A stretch of 64,000 nucleotides of DNA from Erinaceus europaeus (lineage: Eukaryota; Chordata; Mammalia; Eulipotyphla; Erinaceidae), in contig NC_080185.1 in NCBI RefSeq assembly GCF_950295315.1, forward strand, positions 40,760,602-40,824,601, given 5' to 3'. Positions within the stretch are counted from its first letter, which is position 1. The number at the start of each line of letters is the position of its first letter. Below the pieces are notes generated by a model, which was not told the DNA's origin, searched no databases, and was given only the letters and a program-made list of their open reading frames with translations. Position numbers and translations under genes: made by a program. Shown here in pieces: positions 11,330-22,249 of the stretch.

Positions 11330-11490
11330 AGGACCCAGCTTCAAGACACAAGTCCCTACAGCGGGAAAACTTCATGAATGGTGAAGCAGTGCCTTAAGTG
11401 TTTCTCTTTTTCTTTCCCTTGCTATACCCCCTACCTTCTCTCTCAATTTCTCTCTGTTTCCACCCAATAAATAAAATATTTAAAAATAAA
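11330..11490 (+). repeat. SINE type B, 5'-shortened
   Basis: Starts within the B box region and ends in AATAAATAAA. Confidence 0.6.
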
Positions 11491-11500
11491 CAGTTATGGG

Positions 11501-11768
11501 TGTTATGCCCAGAAGTTTGAGTCCCAATTTCAAGCAAAGAAGGCCAGAATCATATGCAATAGCAAGAGCCTTTATTATCAAGCTTAAGCTTGGGCCACCG
11601 ACAGCCTTCCAAGCAAAGGGAGAGTCTGCAACCCCGATCACTTCTCGTCCCACCTTCTTATAGTTATCACAGGGTGGACACAGGTGGAAACATCCACACT
11701 CAACAAGGAACAATTGGCCTCGGGCCAACAGCTGCTCTCAATATTGAGGGCCCCCCTCCAACCCCACA
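11501..11768 (-). mobile_element. Solo LTR, 268 bp, antisense
   Basis: Bounded by TG...CA ends on the minus strand (TGTGGGGTTGG ... GGGCATAACA) and by ATGGG on both sides (11,496-11,500 and 11,769-11,773). On the minus strand it holds a TATA-like ctataagaagg and an AATAAAGGCTC poly(A) signal in the expected order. Type unresolved: the short length and single AATAAA suit a class I or class II LTR, and the 5-bp duplication does not decide. Confidence 0.8.
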
Positions 11769-11792
11769 ATGGGCTATTTAAAATATGCCCCT

Positions 11793-12030
11793 CCAGGGCT
11801 GGGTGATGACAACACCTAATTGAGAACACACAAACAGTGCACAAGAACCCAGGTTCAAGTCCCTGGTCCCTACCTACAAGGGGAAAGCTTCATAAGCAGT
11901 GAAACAATGCTGTATATCTATCATCTATCTATCTATCTATCATCTATCTATCTATCTACCTATCTACATCTCCCCCTTCCTTCTCAACTTCTCTCTTGAA
12001 TCAATTCAAAATAAACAAAAATATTAAAAT
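11793..12030 (+). repeat. SINE type B with (TCTA)n expansion
   Basis: Standard B head and body. The usual CT-rich stretch is replaced by (TCTA)n at about 11,917-11,966. Confidence 0.7.
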
Positions 12031-12049
12031 ATACACCCCCCATCAAAGT

Positions 12050-13195
12050 AAAAACCCTGTGGTGAGCGGGAGGGTGGACATGCGGCTTCCTGGGCCAGTG
12101 GGGGGGAGGGGGTGGGGGCGGGGGGATGGGATGGGACACAATCTTTTGGTGATGAGAATGGTGTTTATGTACACACCTATTAAATTGTAGTCGTATAAAT
12201 CACTATTTAACTAATATGAGAGGGGGAAAATTGATTGTATGTCTACCAAAGGGACTTTCCAAAGCTAACCCAATTACCTAATAATGTGATGATAACAGTA
12301 ACTATCCATTGTCTTCTCGAACCCTAAGACAGAAGGAACCTCACATCTCCACTATAGAGCCTAAACTTCCCCCAGTCCTGGGACTCTAGGGTAGGGCCCA
12401 CTTTCCTGTACGCTTCTCCCAATTCTTATCAAATAATATTGCATCCGTTGATCACAACCTAATCAATGCAACGAGTGCCACCCCAGTAGCTTCACTTCAG
12501 ACTGTGACCAGAGACTTCAGGTGTGGAACGACAACCCTTCAGCTTCATCACTGGGGTGAGACCTTTCCTTTCATAGTATTCTCTAATTCCATCGCAGGTG
12601 GTTCATTTCCTAACAAAGTCCCAAAACCTAGATATAGACCAGTTTCCAGGAGATAGAGCATATGTTCACAGGTATCCATAAACTAGGGCAAATATATACC
12701 TGAAAGCAGTAGTACACTAGAGTTTGCAGTGAGTACCCCCCAACACTTCATCTCCACTATTCCAACCTTTGGGTCCATGATTCTTCAACAATTTGTTTGG
12801 CTTTGTATGTTAACTCTCTTTTCAGCCACCAGGTTCCAGATGCCATCAGGATGCCGGCCAGGCTTCCCTGGACTGAAGACCCCACCAATGCATCCTGGAG
12901 CTCCGCTTCCCCAGAGAACCACCCTACTAGGGAAAGAGAGAGGCAGACTGGGAGTATGGATTGACCAGTCAACGCCCATGTTCAGCGGGGAAGCAATTAC
13001 AGAAGCCAGACCTCCCACCTTCTGCAACCCACAACGACCCTGGGTCCATGATCCCAGAGGGATAGAGAATGGGAAAGCTATTGGGGAGGGGATGGGTTAT
13101 GGAGATTGGGTGGTGGGAATTGTGTGGAGTTGTATCCCCCCATCCTATGATTTTGTTAATGTCTCCTTTCTTAAATAAATAAATTAAAACATATA
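12050..13195 (+). mobile_element. L1 3' end, long-type 3' UTR
   Basis: A 5'-truncated L1 copy represented only by its long 3' UTR. A strong G-run segment (12,100-12,135) is followed by tttatgtacacacctattaa, the cagtcctgggactctaggg block, the ctactagggaaagagag block and an A-rich end. The open frame at 12,729-13,178 lies wholly inside this UTR, and similar frames in other copies are not conserved, so I do not call it a gene. Confidence 0.85.
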
Positions 13196-13214
13196 TATGC
13201 CCCCACCAAGTTTT

Positions 13215-13345
13215 TTTTTATGTGAAAAGTTATTTATTCTTTTAATATATTTCTTTTCACCAGAACTGTGCTCAGTTTAACTTATGGTGGTGCTGAGGAC
13301 AGAACATGGGACCTCAGAGTCTCAGAGATGAAATTCCTTTGCACA
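13215..13345 (-). repeat. SINE type C, antisense
   Basis: Minus-strand body includes caccaccataagttaaactg. Confidence 0.6.
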
Positions 13346-13349
13346 AACC

Positions 13350-13600
13350 ACTGTGCATGGCTGGGTGGTGGCATGCCCAATTAAGAACACATAGTAAAAA
13401 ACACAAGGGGGGACAAGAACCCCAGTTGGAGCCCCTGGCTCCCTACCAGTGGGGAAGATGCTTCAATATTCTCTCCCCCTTTCTATCTCCCACTTCTCTC
13501 AACATGTCTCTGTCTTATCCAATAAAATGGGGGAAAATGGTCATCAGGAGCAATGGATTCGTAATGCCAGCACCAAACCCCAAGCATCCCACACCCTAAA
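13350..13600 (+). repeat. SINE type B, long form
   Basis: Head ggctgggtggtggcatgccc; includes the ggagcaatggattcgtaatg module (13,547). Confidence 0.75.
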
Positions 13601-14127
13601 TATATATATCTACCATCTCTTCCCCCTCTCTGGTACCCCTGCCCTCCAATATCCCTACCCTGACATCCCTATCCCCTAACACTCTTACCCCCTCTCCAGC
13701 ATCCTTGCTCTCTGGAGTTGTAAGGACAGCAAATGAAGTCATCTGATGTATATGGTGGTAGGATGCACAATGTCATGGTCGGGAGGCAGTGAGAATAAGT
13801 CAGCAGATCAGAGGGAGTATGTTTATTAGGGTTGAGTACAGTGAGGCATGGAGTGGCCATATCAGGGAGATTTGACCACCGGCATGGTGTTGTAATTAGA
13901 GAATTTTTTAGGAATAGACACCAAGAGTAAACAGAAAGATCAAGAAGAATGGAGTCCAAATACTTTAAAAGTCACTCCTCCCCTTGGGTGGTTCTAGCAC
14001 AATGAGACTCAGGAAACATAAATTTAATTTGAAACCTCGGTAATTCCCACCCCAGTTGTCCATGATTGGCCAGGAAAAGTTTACACAGTATTTTTTTACT
14101 GTAAACCATTACTCCTCCTAAAAAAAA
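13601..14127. other. Low-complexity CT-rich stretch, then unassigned DNA
   Basis: 13,610-13,710 repeats 'atccctaccc'-like units; the remainder is unassigned. Confidence 0.4.
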
Positions 14128-15010
14128 AGTGCTGCTATGAACACAAGGGTACACATATCTTTTGGAGTGGGTGTTTTGACTCCTTAGGATATACCGCTAG
14201 GAGAGGAATTATTGAATCATAAGGAAGTTCCATGCCTAGCCTTGTGAGAGTTCTCCAGACTGCTCTCCACAGGGGTTGGACAAATTTACACTCCCACCAG
14301 CAGTGCAGGAGGGTTCCTTTGTTCCCACAACCTCTCCAGCATTTACTGTTGTTGTTTTTGATGTATGATATTCTTACAGGGTTGAGGTGGTATCTCAGTG
14401 TTGTCTTTATTTGCATTTCTCTGATAATCAGTGATCTGGAGCAATGTTTCATATGTCTTTTGGCCTTTTGTATCACTTCTGTAGTGAATGTTCTGTTCAC
14501 ATCCTCTCCCCATTTTTTAATTGAATCATTTGCTTTTTTGTTGCTAAGTTTGGTGAGCTCTTTATATATTTTGGTTATTAGCCTCTTGGCTAATGTATGG
14601 CATGTGAAGTTCTTCTCCCATTCTGTGAGGGGTCTCTTTGTTTGGGTGATGGTTTCTTTGGCTCTGCAGAAGCTTTTCAATTTGCTGTAGTCCCATTGGT
14701 TTATTTTTGTTTTGGTCTTCTTTGCAATTGTATCTGTATCATCAAAGATGCCCTTGAGATTTAGATGGGAAAGGTTCCACCAGTATTTTCCTCTAAGTAT
14801 TTGATAGTTTCTGGTCTAACATCCAGGCCCTTGATCCATTTGGAGTTGACTTTTGTTTCTGGTGTGATAAAGTGGTTCAGATTTTCATTCTTCTGCATGT
14901 TTCAAACCAAGTTTCCCACAACCATTTACTAAAGAGAGCCTCCTCTCTCCATTTAATAGTGTGGGACTCCTTATCAAAAATTAGATGTCTATAGGTATGG
15001 GGGAATACTT
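14128..15010 (-). mobile_element. L1 ORF2 C-terminal fragment, antisense
   Basis: The minus strand encodes L1 ORF2p from about the [19 protein letters not shown] region (14,840) to LLAVYPKE (14,180). One frame of 181 codons (14,135-14,680) includes [20 protein letters not shown] and an almost intact cysteine motif with [14 protein letters not shown]. The 3' UTR is missing: the plus-strand left edge is AAAAAAAAAG within non-L1 DNA. Confidence 0.85.
14135..14680 (-). pseudogene. L1 ORF2 C-terminal domain, open fragment
   Basis: A 181-codon frame, part of the L1 above. It matches residues of the L1-B C-terminal domain (58,870-59,420) closely: [35 protein letters not shown], then CX3CX7HX4C ([18 protein letters not shown]) and YPKESKHPLQK. 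RT and endonuclease are absent, so it is a truncated remnant without activity of its own. Confidence 0.85.
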
Positions 15011-15083
15011 CTTATTTATCTCTTTCATTTGACTAACAACCACCTCCAGTCATCTGCCTATCCCTTCCTTCAGCATACATATG

Positions 15084-15430
15084 TGCCAGAAGCCATTTCT
15101 CTGCTTGATAGAAGCTAAGCCTTGAAACAACAGAAGCCCTCGAGATAAGTTTCTAATTCCCATAGGAAAGATGTTTGCCAGAAACTAAGTGACATAACAT
15201 ATAGTTATAGTTTAACAGAAATAGTCGCAAGGGACCCTCCACCGCGATCTCTGCCTCCTCCTTCCCCCTATGCTCCCCCTTCCCCAGAGCCTTAAAATGC
15301 CTGTGAACACAATAAAAATTTGCAGCTTGATCAGAGTCCCGTCTTACTGTCATTTCTTGTGTCTCCTGTCCCTTTCATTCCAGATTTCGTGGGTTCCTAG
15401 CCCCTGTTCACCTCCCTGCTGGCCGGGGCA
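15084..15430 (+). mobile_element. ERV-1 5' LTR (347 bp)
   Basis: TGCCAGAAGCC ... GGCCGGGGCA. The AATAAA poly(A) signal is at about 15,310 and there is no clear TATA box. One copy of the agtgacata-catatagttat unit, where the 3' LTR has two. Confidence 0.95.
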
Positions 15431-15433
15431 TTC

Positions 15434-15452
15434 TGGCGCCCGAACATGGGGC
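15434..15452 (+). promoter_or_regulatory. ERV-1 primer binding site, lysine tRNA type
   Basis: TGGCGCCCGAACATGGGGC starts 3 bp after the LTR. The first 12 bases equal the tRNA-Lys3 site of MMTV and lentiviruses, while the GGGGC end is that of tRNA-Lys1,2 sites. Confidence 0.85.
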
Positions 15453-15605
15453 GAAGAAGCCTTCTGGACCTAGGAACACCGCTGATCGAGAGGATAGGCC
15501 TATCCGAAATTCACTGAGCCACCATGACCGGGGGGGTAAAACAAAGGCTCACATAGATCGCCACGGAACTGCCCGGCCATGAGTCGCATCTGGAGGAGTG
15601 TCACA

Positions 15606-15622
15606 GCGGCGAGGTAAGCACT
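15606..15622 (+). promoter_or_regulatory. Putative ERV-1 5' splice donor
   Basis: GAG|GTAAGC at 15,611-15,619, near-ideal donor, about 180 bp after the 5' LTR, where retroviral leaders usually carry the major donor. Confidence 0.5.
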
Positions 15623-18034
15623 ACCATGGGACATGAATTTGGTAAACAAGACTTGTTTATTAAGGACTCAAAGAGTCCCTCAAGAAAAAAGATCTCAAAA
15701 AGATCTCAAGAAGTTTTTTTTTTTTTTATTTTGTGAGTGATGTTTGTCCATGTTTTCCCTTAGAGGGGACTATTGATGAAAAAAGATAGGCTAGAGTAGG
15801 AAACTGTTTAAGAGATTTTTCTGAGACCTTTGGTCCAGAAAATATTCCAGTCCAGGCTTTTCTTATTGGAATTTAGTAAATTATATACTCAAAGTCTATA
15901 AGCATTGTCCTGATGTACAATGAGTCATGAGAGAGGGAGAAAAATCTTACAGGGACACTCCCGGCCACCTTCTGTTTGTGAGTCTGCCTCTATTCCCATG
16001 CCTGATTCAAGAGACCCGCACCTGAGGCCACCTGCTAAGTGCCCTCCGGTTAAGATTTACCCCTCTTTGACAACCTTAAGATCCCCCGCAACTAGCATGA
16101 GAAACAGCTTCCCTTAGATAATTAATAGAAGAAAAATGAGAACATTTACAATTAGTTAAAGAACTGTGGGCTCTTGATTTGGCATTGTCTTAAAATTATC
16201 CAGCCAAAAAGATCCAGCTTTTTTCCCTCTACTCTCAGAAAGCGTTAAACCAGTTCTGAGTGAGAACTTATCTGGCTAGCAAGTTATTCTTTAGAAAAAG
16301 AATGAAATCAATCAAACAAGATGTTCTCTTTAACTTAAAAGCTATTAATCAGAGAACCAGTACACACTTTTGATAGAAATTTAATGATTTGTTTCTTTAA
16401 AACTGTAAAATGTACCTTTAAAAATTTCTTTAAAAATGTAAAATGTAGCCTAGAAAAAGAACTTTCAAAGATTTTTCTCCGTGCTTCTCCGTGCATGGCG
16501 GTAAACTAAGCCCGCCTGTTCGGCCTGCACAGCCAATCACGGCACAGAGCTCCTGCTCCACAGATTGGCAAACACTTCAGTCAATCATTCTTAGCCACAA
16601 ACGCCCCTCCTGGGAGGCTGTGAGTTAGACATCCAAAAGCCGCTTTTCTAAGGAAAAATTTTTCTTTTCACCAAGCATGTCTGTTTTAAGTCTGTACCTT
16701 GTTTTCATTGATGTGTGTTAACCCCTAAGTAACTAAAGTTTGTTTTAAGTTTTAAATAAGATTTAGTTAAGCTAAATGTGGTTTTAAAGATCCTGACTCA
16801 TAGAGTTGGCACACCTTTACCAAAGTAAAATATAGGACAGTTTCATCCTTCTGATAGCTAATATCAGCATCAATTCATTAGTTAAAAGATTTTCTGAGAT
16901 CTCTAGGTGTGGTAAAACGCCTCTTCAGTTTCTCTCACTCTTGTAAAAGTTCTAAATATTACCGGCACCCCAATACCAACTGCCACTGTTTGTTAATTTG
17001 TTAATTCCATGTTTGAACTGGCTTTCTAATAAGTAGAGCAGTGGCCTTGCCAGGAAAAAAAGGGTTAAACATGATATTCCTGGCCTGATAAAAAATTTTT
17101 ATTCGGCAGATGCGATTCAACAAAATTATTTAGTGTAAAATGGTCATCTAAAAAATGTTAATAATAAAAATTTATTTAGAACATTTCAGCTATAAGGTTT
17201 ATGTTAGCCTTTTAAGTTACCTATCCAAATCAAAGTGAAAGATCAATTAAGTTGTATACCCATCCTTGTTCATAGCTGCCCTAAGGGTGTGATAGCTTTG
17301 TGATAAGCAAAGATCCTAACAAACAAAGTTTAACATTTTACTTAAAATTGTTTAAGACTGGCTTGGGTTAGTAAAAGATAACACAATGGTTATGTTAATT
17401 ATTTACATGCCAGAGGCTTTTGCTCTGGTTTTCCTCTTTATATCTTTCTGCTTTTAAAAATTATCTGGTTTGTTTCAAGTCGCTGTCAGAGATTTATTCT
17501 TGGCAAATGGTGTTTTTGGTCTGATAGAAGTTTTTTTTTTTTGGCAAATCCTGATTTAACAAAATTATTATTTTGAACATTTAAACTATGAGGTTTTGTT
17601 TTAGCCTTTTAAGTTGTCATATTAGAGTTCTAAAGAGCAAAATCTATTAAGAGTTTTATATCTATGCTTACTCATGATAGCCTTGTGATGAGTAAAGATC
17701 TTAGTAAACTAAAGGTATAATAGTGTGCTTAAACTGTCTAATCAGTTTAAAATAATGCTAAAAATGGTAAACATTTTATCATGTCAACACATTAGGTATT
17801 GGCTTTCTATAACATATTGGTATATTCTAATAAAGAGCCTTCTAAAATCATATGAAAGAACTCAAGCCAATTCTAACCATTAGATCATCAATTAAGTTGG
17901 TACAAGTTCTCTCCCTAAGTAAATAATTATAGGTGCATCTGCACATGAAGAACTGACTGCTCATATGGTAAGATTTAAAACTAAACATTTTTCATTTTTT
18001 ATTTATGGGTGTGTGATGACTCCTAAAGTCACTC
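15623..18034 (+). other. ERV-1 internal region, 5' half (no coding retained)
   Basis: AT-rich. A 65-codon frame at 15,920-16,117 has no retroviral signature I can name. A diverged duplication links 17,105-17,355 and 17,548-17,745. The module atggttatgttaattattta (17,385) recurs in ERV-2 and ERV-3. Confidence 0.55.
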
Positions 18035-18040
18035 ATATCC

Positions 18041-18461
18041 TGTTGGTATGCATGAGACCCCTTCTGTTTCATTTGGTTTAAATCCCCCCTGCTTAACACT
18101 ATTCTATTTACATAACCACTGTTAACAAGTTCCACCCTCCCTCCAGGGCACTGTGGTTCAGTGATAGGATTTTCGCCTGCTCTGCCCCTTCTTTGTCACA
18201 CTCTGATTTTCACCAGTCACTTTTCTCTCCACCCTCTCTATGTCACATCCTGTTTCCACCCTACTTGACAAGTATATATAAAGACAGCATTGTGAGTTTT
18301 AGAGTACTTTACCTTGAGTTTAGCTTAGCTCGGCTTAGATTGTGCTGAGTCCTGCATGAATAAAGAGATACTGCCTACAGCTCAACTATGAGTCCCTGGT
18401 CGTCTGTTACCCGCCCGTGAAGCCAGCCCGGAGAAAACAACCTAACCCGTCAAAAACGACA
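18041..18461 (+). mobile_element. ERV-2 5' LTR (421 bp)
   Basis: TGTTGGTATGC ... AAAAACGACA. TATA box gtatatataaag at 18,270, poly(A) signal AATAAA at 18,359, one copy of the TTACATAA element (18,108) whose reverse complement is amplified in the solo LTR at 26,977. Confidence 0.95.
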
Positions 18462-18463
18462 TA

Positions 18464-18482
18464 TGGCGCAACAACGTGGGAC
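18464..18482 (+). promoter_or_regulatory. ERV-2 primer binding site (lysine-type variant)
   Basis: TGGCGCAACAACGTGGGAC, 2 bp after the LTR. Close to the tRNA-Lys1,2 site (TGGCGCCCAACGTGGGGC) with changes in the middle. ERV-3 has the near-identical TGGCGCCTACAACGTGGGAC. Confidence 0.7.
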
Positions 18483-18506
18483 CAGACCTGCGCAACTCCC
18501 AGATAA

Positions 18507-19097
18507 GTGAAGACTTTGCCTACCTATGCACTATGGTCTTCTACTTACGAAGAGGTTTGCCAAAGCCTCTACTGTTTCATCATGAGACAGTTACTCTGTC
18601 TCTGGAACATTTTGCTCTGGGCCAAACTTTGTTTCCCTGACCGGGAACTTTGGTTTCTTATGACCGGGATAATAGAGCTTGGGAGATGCACGGAGATTTC
18701 TCCTTGGACTTTCTGGATTCCCTCTCTCATGTTTCCCGAGGAAAAGGACTACATTTCGCTCCAGGCCATAATTCCGTTCTTTATGACCGTGATCGTAGAC
18801 CTTGGGATATGCATGGGGATTTCCCCTGGGACTTTCTGGACTTCTTCTCGAATGTTTCCCGTGGAGAAGGACTACTCTAGTTTGAGGAGCATTCTCGAGT
18901 ACCCTGGCAGTTCCCAAGTATGGAGACACGTGGTTAGTTCTACTCTCCTGATTGGATTCTTTCTTCGATGGGAAGACGCTTTTAAAAATGGGTGCCTGAA
19001 GCAATCCAGCAGGAACAGTCAGAAACACCCTAAATGGAATTTCGAGGACCTTTTTGGACTAGGTCGCCCTCCGGGGATTCTTAATCCTACATGGTGA
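18507..19097 (+). other. ERV-2 leader block with duplicated ~129-bp unit and two overlapping open frames
   Basis: A 196-codon frame is open here but begins at GTG, so it has no good start; the first ATG is at about 18,579. A second frame (18,650-18,880, TTG at its start) overlaps it. Both show the same internal duplication: DNA at about 18,657-18,770 repeats at 18,780-18,890. The second frame keeps more residues between units (YDRD-R-W-MHGDF--DFLD). I recognise no gag domain. It may be a decayed gag start or a non-coding packaging region. Confidence 0.45.
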
Positions 19098-20204
19098 GAT
19101 CTTGATAATCTGGTTCAAGTTGCGTTTCATAAAAGAATGATTTGAATGACTGAATTTTTGTTTGACATTGACTTAAAAAAAAATGCTGGACGCAGCCATG
19201 ATTTCTAGAGACATCCAGAAACAATCCAAAAAATTGTTTTTTCCTCCTTTGATTTCTCTTTTACGTCTTGACATGAATCTGAAACGTTTAATCCTGAAAA
19301 CTGTATGAGTTATGGGTGGGGCAGATAGTGCAATGATTATGTTAATTATTCTCATGCCTAAGGCTTTTAACCGTGGTTCTTCTGTTTACCTTTCCACATA
19401 TTATTGAGTTTAAACTGTTTAAACAACCTTAAAATCATACTAGAAATGACTTCCAATTATAATGGAGTTATCAATTATAGTAAACTTCTAATCTGCTACA
19501 AGTTTTGTTTGACAAGTAAGTGAATTTCAGCTGTCAAAGTCTTCACATGAAAAAACATCTACTCAAATAGAATTCCTGAAAGTCCATTTGGATCCTGTTC
19601 TCTGACATCACCCCCGGAAACCAATGAGGTGACCTGGCACGACCTGAAGAAACAGATTCACAGACTCCAAAGATCACTCTCTACAGAAAAGCAAAATTCT
19701 GGTGGCCAACATTCCCCATCGAGACAGACGTGCAGCGTTTCATCCTCCGGCATTTTCTTCTGTGGTCAGCTACTTTGGACTGACACTTCCATCGGACTTA
19801 CTGGTACACACTGCTGTGTTTCTCAAAGACTAACTTCAGCCAATTGCCTTGAGACTTTATAGACCATGTCCCCTCGCCTGCAGGCTCTGTCCCAGAGGCA
19901 GAAAACTCCCCCTCCTTATTAGGTTATGCCCACAGAGACATGAAGCACCCCAAGAGGCAAGAGATGCCCACAGAGGCAAGAAACGCCCTTTGAGGCAAGA
20001 GATGCCCCCAGAGGCATGAAGCGCTCCTAGAGGCAAGAAATGCCCTTTCGCCTGCTAGGCCTTGCCCTTTGAGGAAAGAAAAGCTCCCCTTGACATCACA
20101 TTGGTTATTGCTGCTCGCCTATTTTGTTTTCCATGTCTTATGCCAGTTCTTTTGAAAACGCCTGTACGATATACGTTTCTGTTCACCCCACAATGGCCAT
20201 TAGT
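19098..20204 (+). other. ERV-2 internal non-coding region with GAGGCAAGAAATGCCC repeats
   Basis: 19,935-20,055 carries about five units of a 20-bp motif (gaggcaagagatgcccacag and variants). The SINE-C-like module tgcaatgattatgttaatta is at 19,329. ERV-3 has two or three decayed units of the same motif (36,478-36,540). Confidence 0.7.
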
Positions 20205-20222
20205 TAAAAAGAAAGGGGGAAT
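20205..20222 (+). promoter_or_regulatory. ERV-2 polypurine tract
   Basis: Purine run ending AAAGGGGGAAT immediately before the 3' LTR; primer for plus-strand DNA synthesis. Confidence 0.9.
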
Positions 20223-20643
20223 TGTTGGTATGCATGAGACCCCTTCTGTTTCATTTGGTTTAAATCCCCCCTGCTTAACACTATTCTATTTACATAACCA
20301 CTGTTAACAAGTTCCACCCTCCCTCCAGGGCACTGTGGTTCAGTGATAGGATTTTCGCCTGCTCTGCCCCTTCTTTGTCACACTCTGATTTTCACCAGTC
20401 ACTTTTCTCTCCACCCTCTCTATGTCACATCCTGTTTCCACCCTACTTGACAAGTATATATAAAGACAGCATTGTGAGTTTTAGAGTACTTTACCTTGAG
20501 TTTAGCTTAGCTCGGCTTAGATTGTGCTGAGTCCTGCATGAATAAAGAGATACTGCCTACAGCTCAACTATGAGTCCCTGGTCGTCTGTTACCCGCCCGT
20601 GAAGCCAGCCCGGAGAAAACAACCTAACCCGTCAAAAACGACA
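20223..20643 (+). mobile_element. ERV-2 3' LTR (421 bp)
   Basis: Same length and, by eye, the same sequence as the 5' LTR. Marks recent integration or gene conversion. Confidence 0.95.
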
Positions 20644-20784
20644 ATATCCTAAAATTTTTCTCATTTTTTACAAGCCTCTTAAAATTTTAACGCTTGACCT
20701 GCCATAGTGAGAGCACTTTACTGGCTCCTGCATTGTTTAATTAAGATCTTGCTATTCAGACTTTTAAGATTAATCTCCATTGAT

Positions 20785-20910
20785 AAAAGCCAATGTTCTC
20801 TGGCAGATTGATGTAATTCACCTGCCCATGTTTAGTAAACAAAAACATTTTTTTTCTCAGTTGATATTTTTTCCAAATTTATGTGGGCTACAGCTCAAAC
20901 AAGAAAAACT
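20785..20910 (+). pseudogene. ERV-1 pol: integrase remnant, frameshifted
   Basis: Two adjoining frames give the start of a retroviral integrase catalytic core. The first has LWQIDVIHLPMFSKQKH (family pattern WQxDVTHxPxFG, which carries the first catalytic aspartate). After a shift in the T run at about 20,850 the second has VDIFSKFMWATAQT (family VDTFS-F-WATAQT). The rest of the catalytic triad is not found. Its position just after ERV-2, in the second half of ERV-1, suits pol. The residue pattern fits the betaretrovirus-like group. Non-functional. Confidence 0.75.
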
Positions 20911-21589
20911 AAAACCCTTAAGGTCAATTAATAAAAAAGAAGGGGAATGCACCCCCCAGTATTCAGTTGGCTAAAGTGTCAATGAAGTAACTATACTAAA
21001 CCTTCTTAATATTTACAAAAATTCGAATTGTCCATTTATTGTATCTCATTGACAAAGCCACCCACTTTTCCAGTCACAGAGACATATTCTTTTTCTCTTT
21101 TTCAACACTGGATGTCCATGTTTGTTTTCCTTTTATTATGGTGGATGACATTATTGCTCTTACAAAATCCAGAGTCCCTGTTGGCAAGTCCTTACCACAA
21201 AGGACGCCATGGCAGTATATACTCCAACTAACCTCACCAGCCTATCCAAGTCTTCTCTTACTGCTGACTTCATCTTTGCATGTTTATTGACTGCTCACTT
21301 TTCTCAAAATATTCCTCATGTTCAAGGAACCTCACCTAATGTGTATGCACCTCCTCTGTGTTTTGGTACAACACCATCCTATATTTTCATGTCAATTCTT
21401 CTCTACCTGGTCCTTGGCTCTTAGTTTTGCTTGTTCCACAGCTGACCCTCTCTGAAGAAGAAAAATTTAATCAGTTGGTGCTGACAACCACCAGAGGACC
21501 AGACGTGCTGTGTTTCTTCCCCTGGACATAACATCCACTGACTGCTTCCCTTAGACTTGCTGGTGGCACGCTAGGACACTCTATATATT

Positions 21590-21862
21590 CCTCCCATGAA
21601 TTTTCTGACAAATTACAACAGGTTATAGACTCCACCACAAATAGTCTTGAGTCACTACAGAGCCCCTTATGGTACCCTTATTAGTCTTTTGTTAATGATT
21701 ACCTTAGGACCCTTTATTTTTAATAAGATTACTAATTTTATAAAATGGCAGATTGACTCCTTGGCATCAAAACCTTTGCAAATACATTATCACAGACTTG
21801 ATTTGGCTGACAGAGGCCTGGCTGAACCTGAGGGTGACAGACCTCTTTTTCGGATGGCATAA
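21590..21862 (+). pseudogene. ERV-1 env: transmembrane-subunit C-terminal remnant
   Basis: One frame encodes a heptad-like segment (FSDKLQQVIDSTTNSLESL, 21,600-21,655) ending at a stop. A second frame from about 21,670 encodes a hydrophobic segment with LGPFIFNKITNFIKWQID followed by a polar cytoplasmic-like tail (QIHYHRLDLADRGL). Hydrophobic span, then GP-I-N--T-FI, is the layout of gamma-type or D-type retroviral TM proteins. Only this end is legible and it is frameshifted. The stretch 21,028-21,424 upstream may be decayed surface subunit, but I see no diagnostic motif. Confidence 0.55.
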
Positions 21863-22237
21863 AACTCAGAATTATGCATTGAGGCATCCAACCTTGGTAG
21901 GGCAAGGACACCAGTAAGGGGTGTAAGGCAAAGCACTGCAGGGGGAGGACCTTATAGTCTGCCTCTGAGTCCCCCGTGAAGCAAACCTGATTTGCATGGA
22001 GGTTGGTGTCAGCAACAAAAAACTTCTGCTTTGAAGTTGTCTGCACCCTGAAAACCATGGCTCTCCCTCCCCTCCCCAAAAAGATATCAAGGGCCTTAAG
22101 ATGCAGGAAGATTGTTTTTACATTCACCCTGCGGGAGGAATCAGGTCAATACTTCCCCCCTCTGGTTATGCCCACCAAACCTGCTGTTAAGGTCTCTGCC
22201 CCTCAGCCTCAATAGCCTGACTCAGTTAAATTATAAC

Positions 22238-22249
22238 GAAAGGAGGAGA
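22238..22249 (+). promoter_or_regulatory. ERV-1 polypurine tract
   Basis: AAAGGAGGAGA directly upstream of the 3' LTR. Confidence 0.8.

Larger units (their letters stand above)
18035..20649 (+). mobile_element. ERV-2: short non-autonomous provirus nested in ERV-1
   Basis: Two 421-bp LTRs (18,041-18,461 and 20,223-20,643), which I read as identical, are flanked by ATATCC at 18,035-18,040 and 20,644-20,649. The internal region is only 1,761 bp with a primer site, a polypurine tract and no gag, pro, pol or env. The LTR identity implies a much younger insertion than its host ERV-1. It most resembles a non-autonomous LTR element mobilised in trans, as mouse ETn is by MusD. Confidence 0.95.

Noticed and set aside
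12729..13178. 149-codon open frame as a possible gene
   Set aside because: It lies wholly in an L1 long-type 3' UTR; the equivalent frame is not kept in the copies at 40,000, 47,240 or 59,880.
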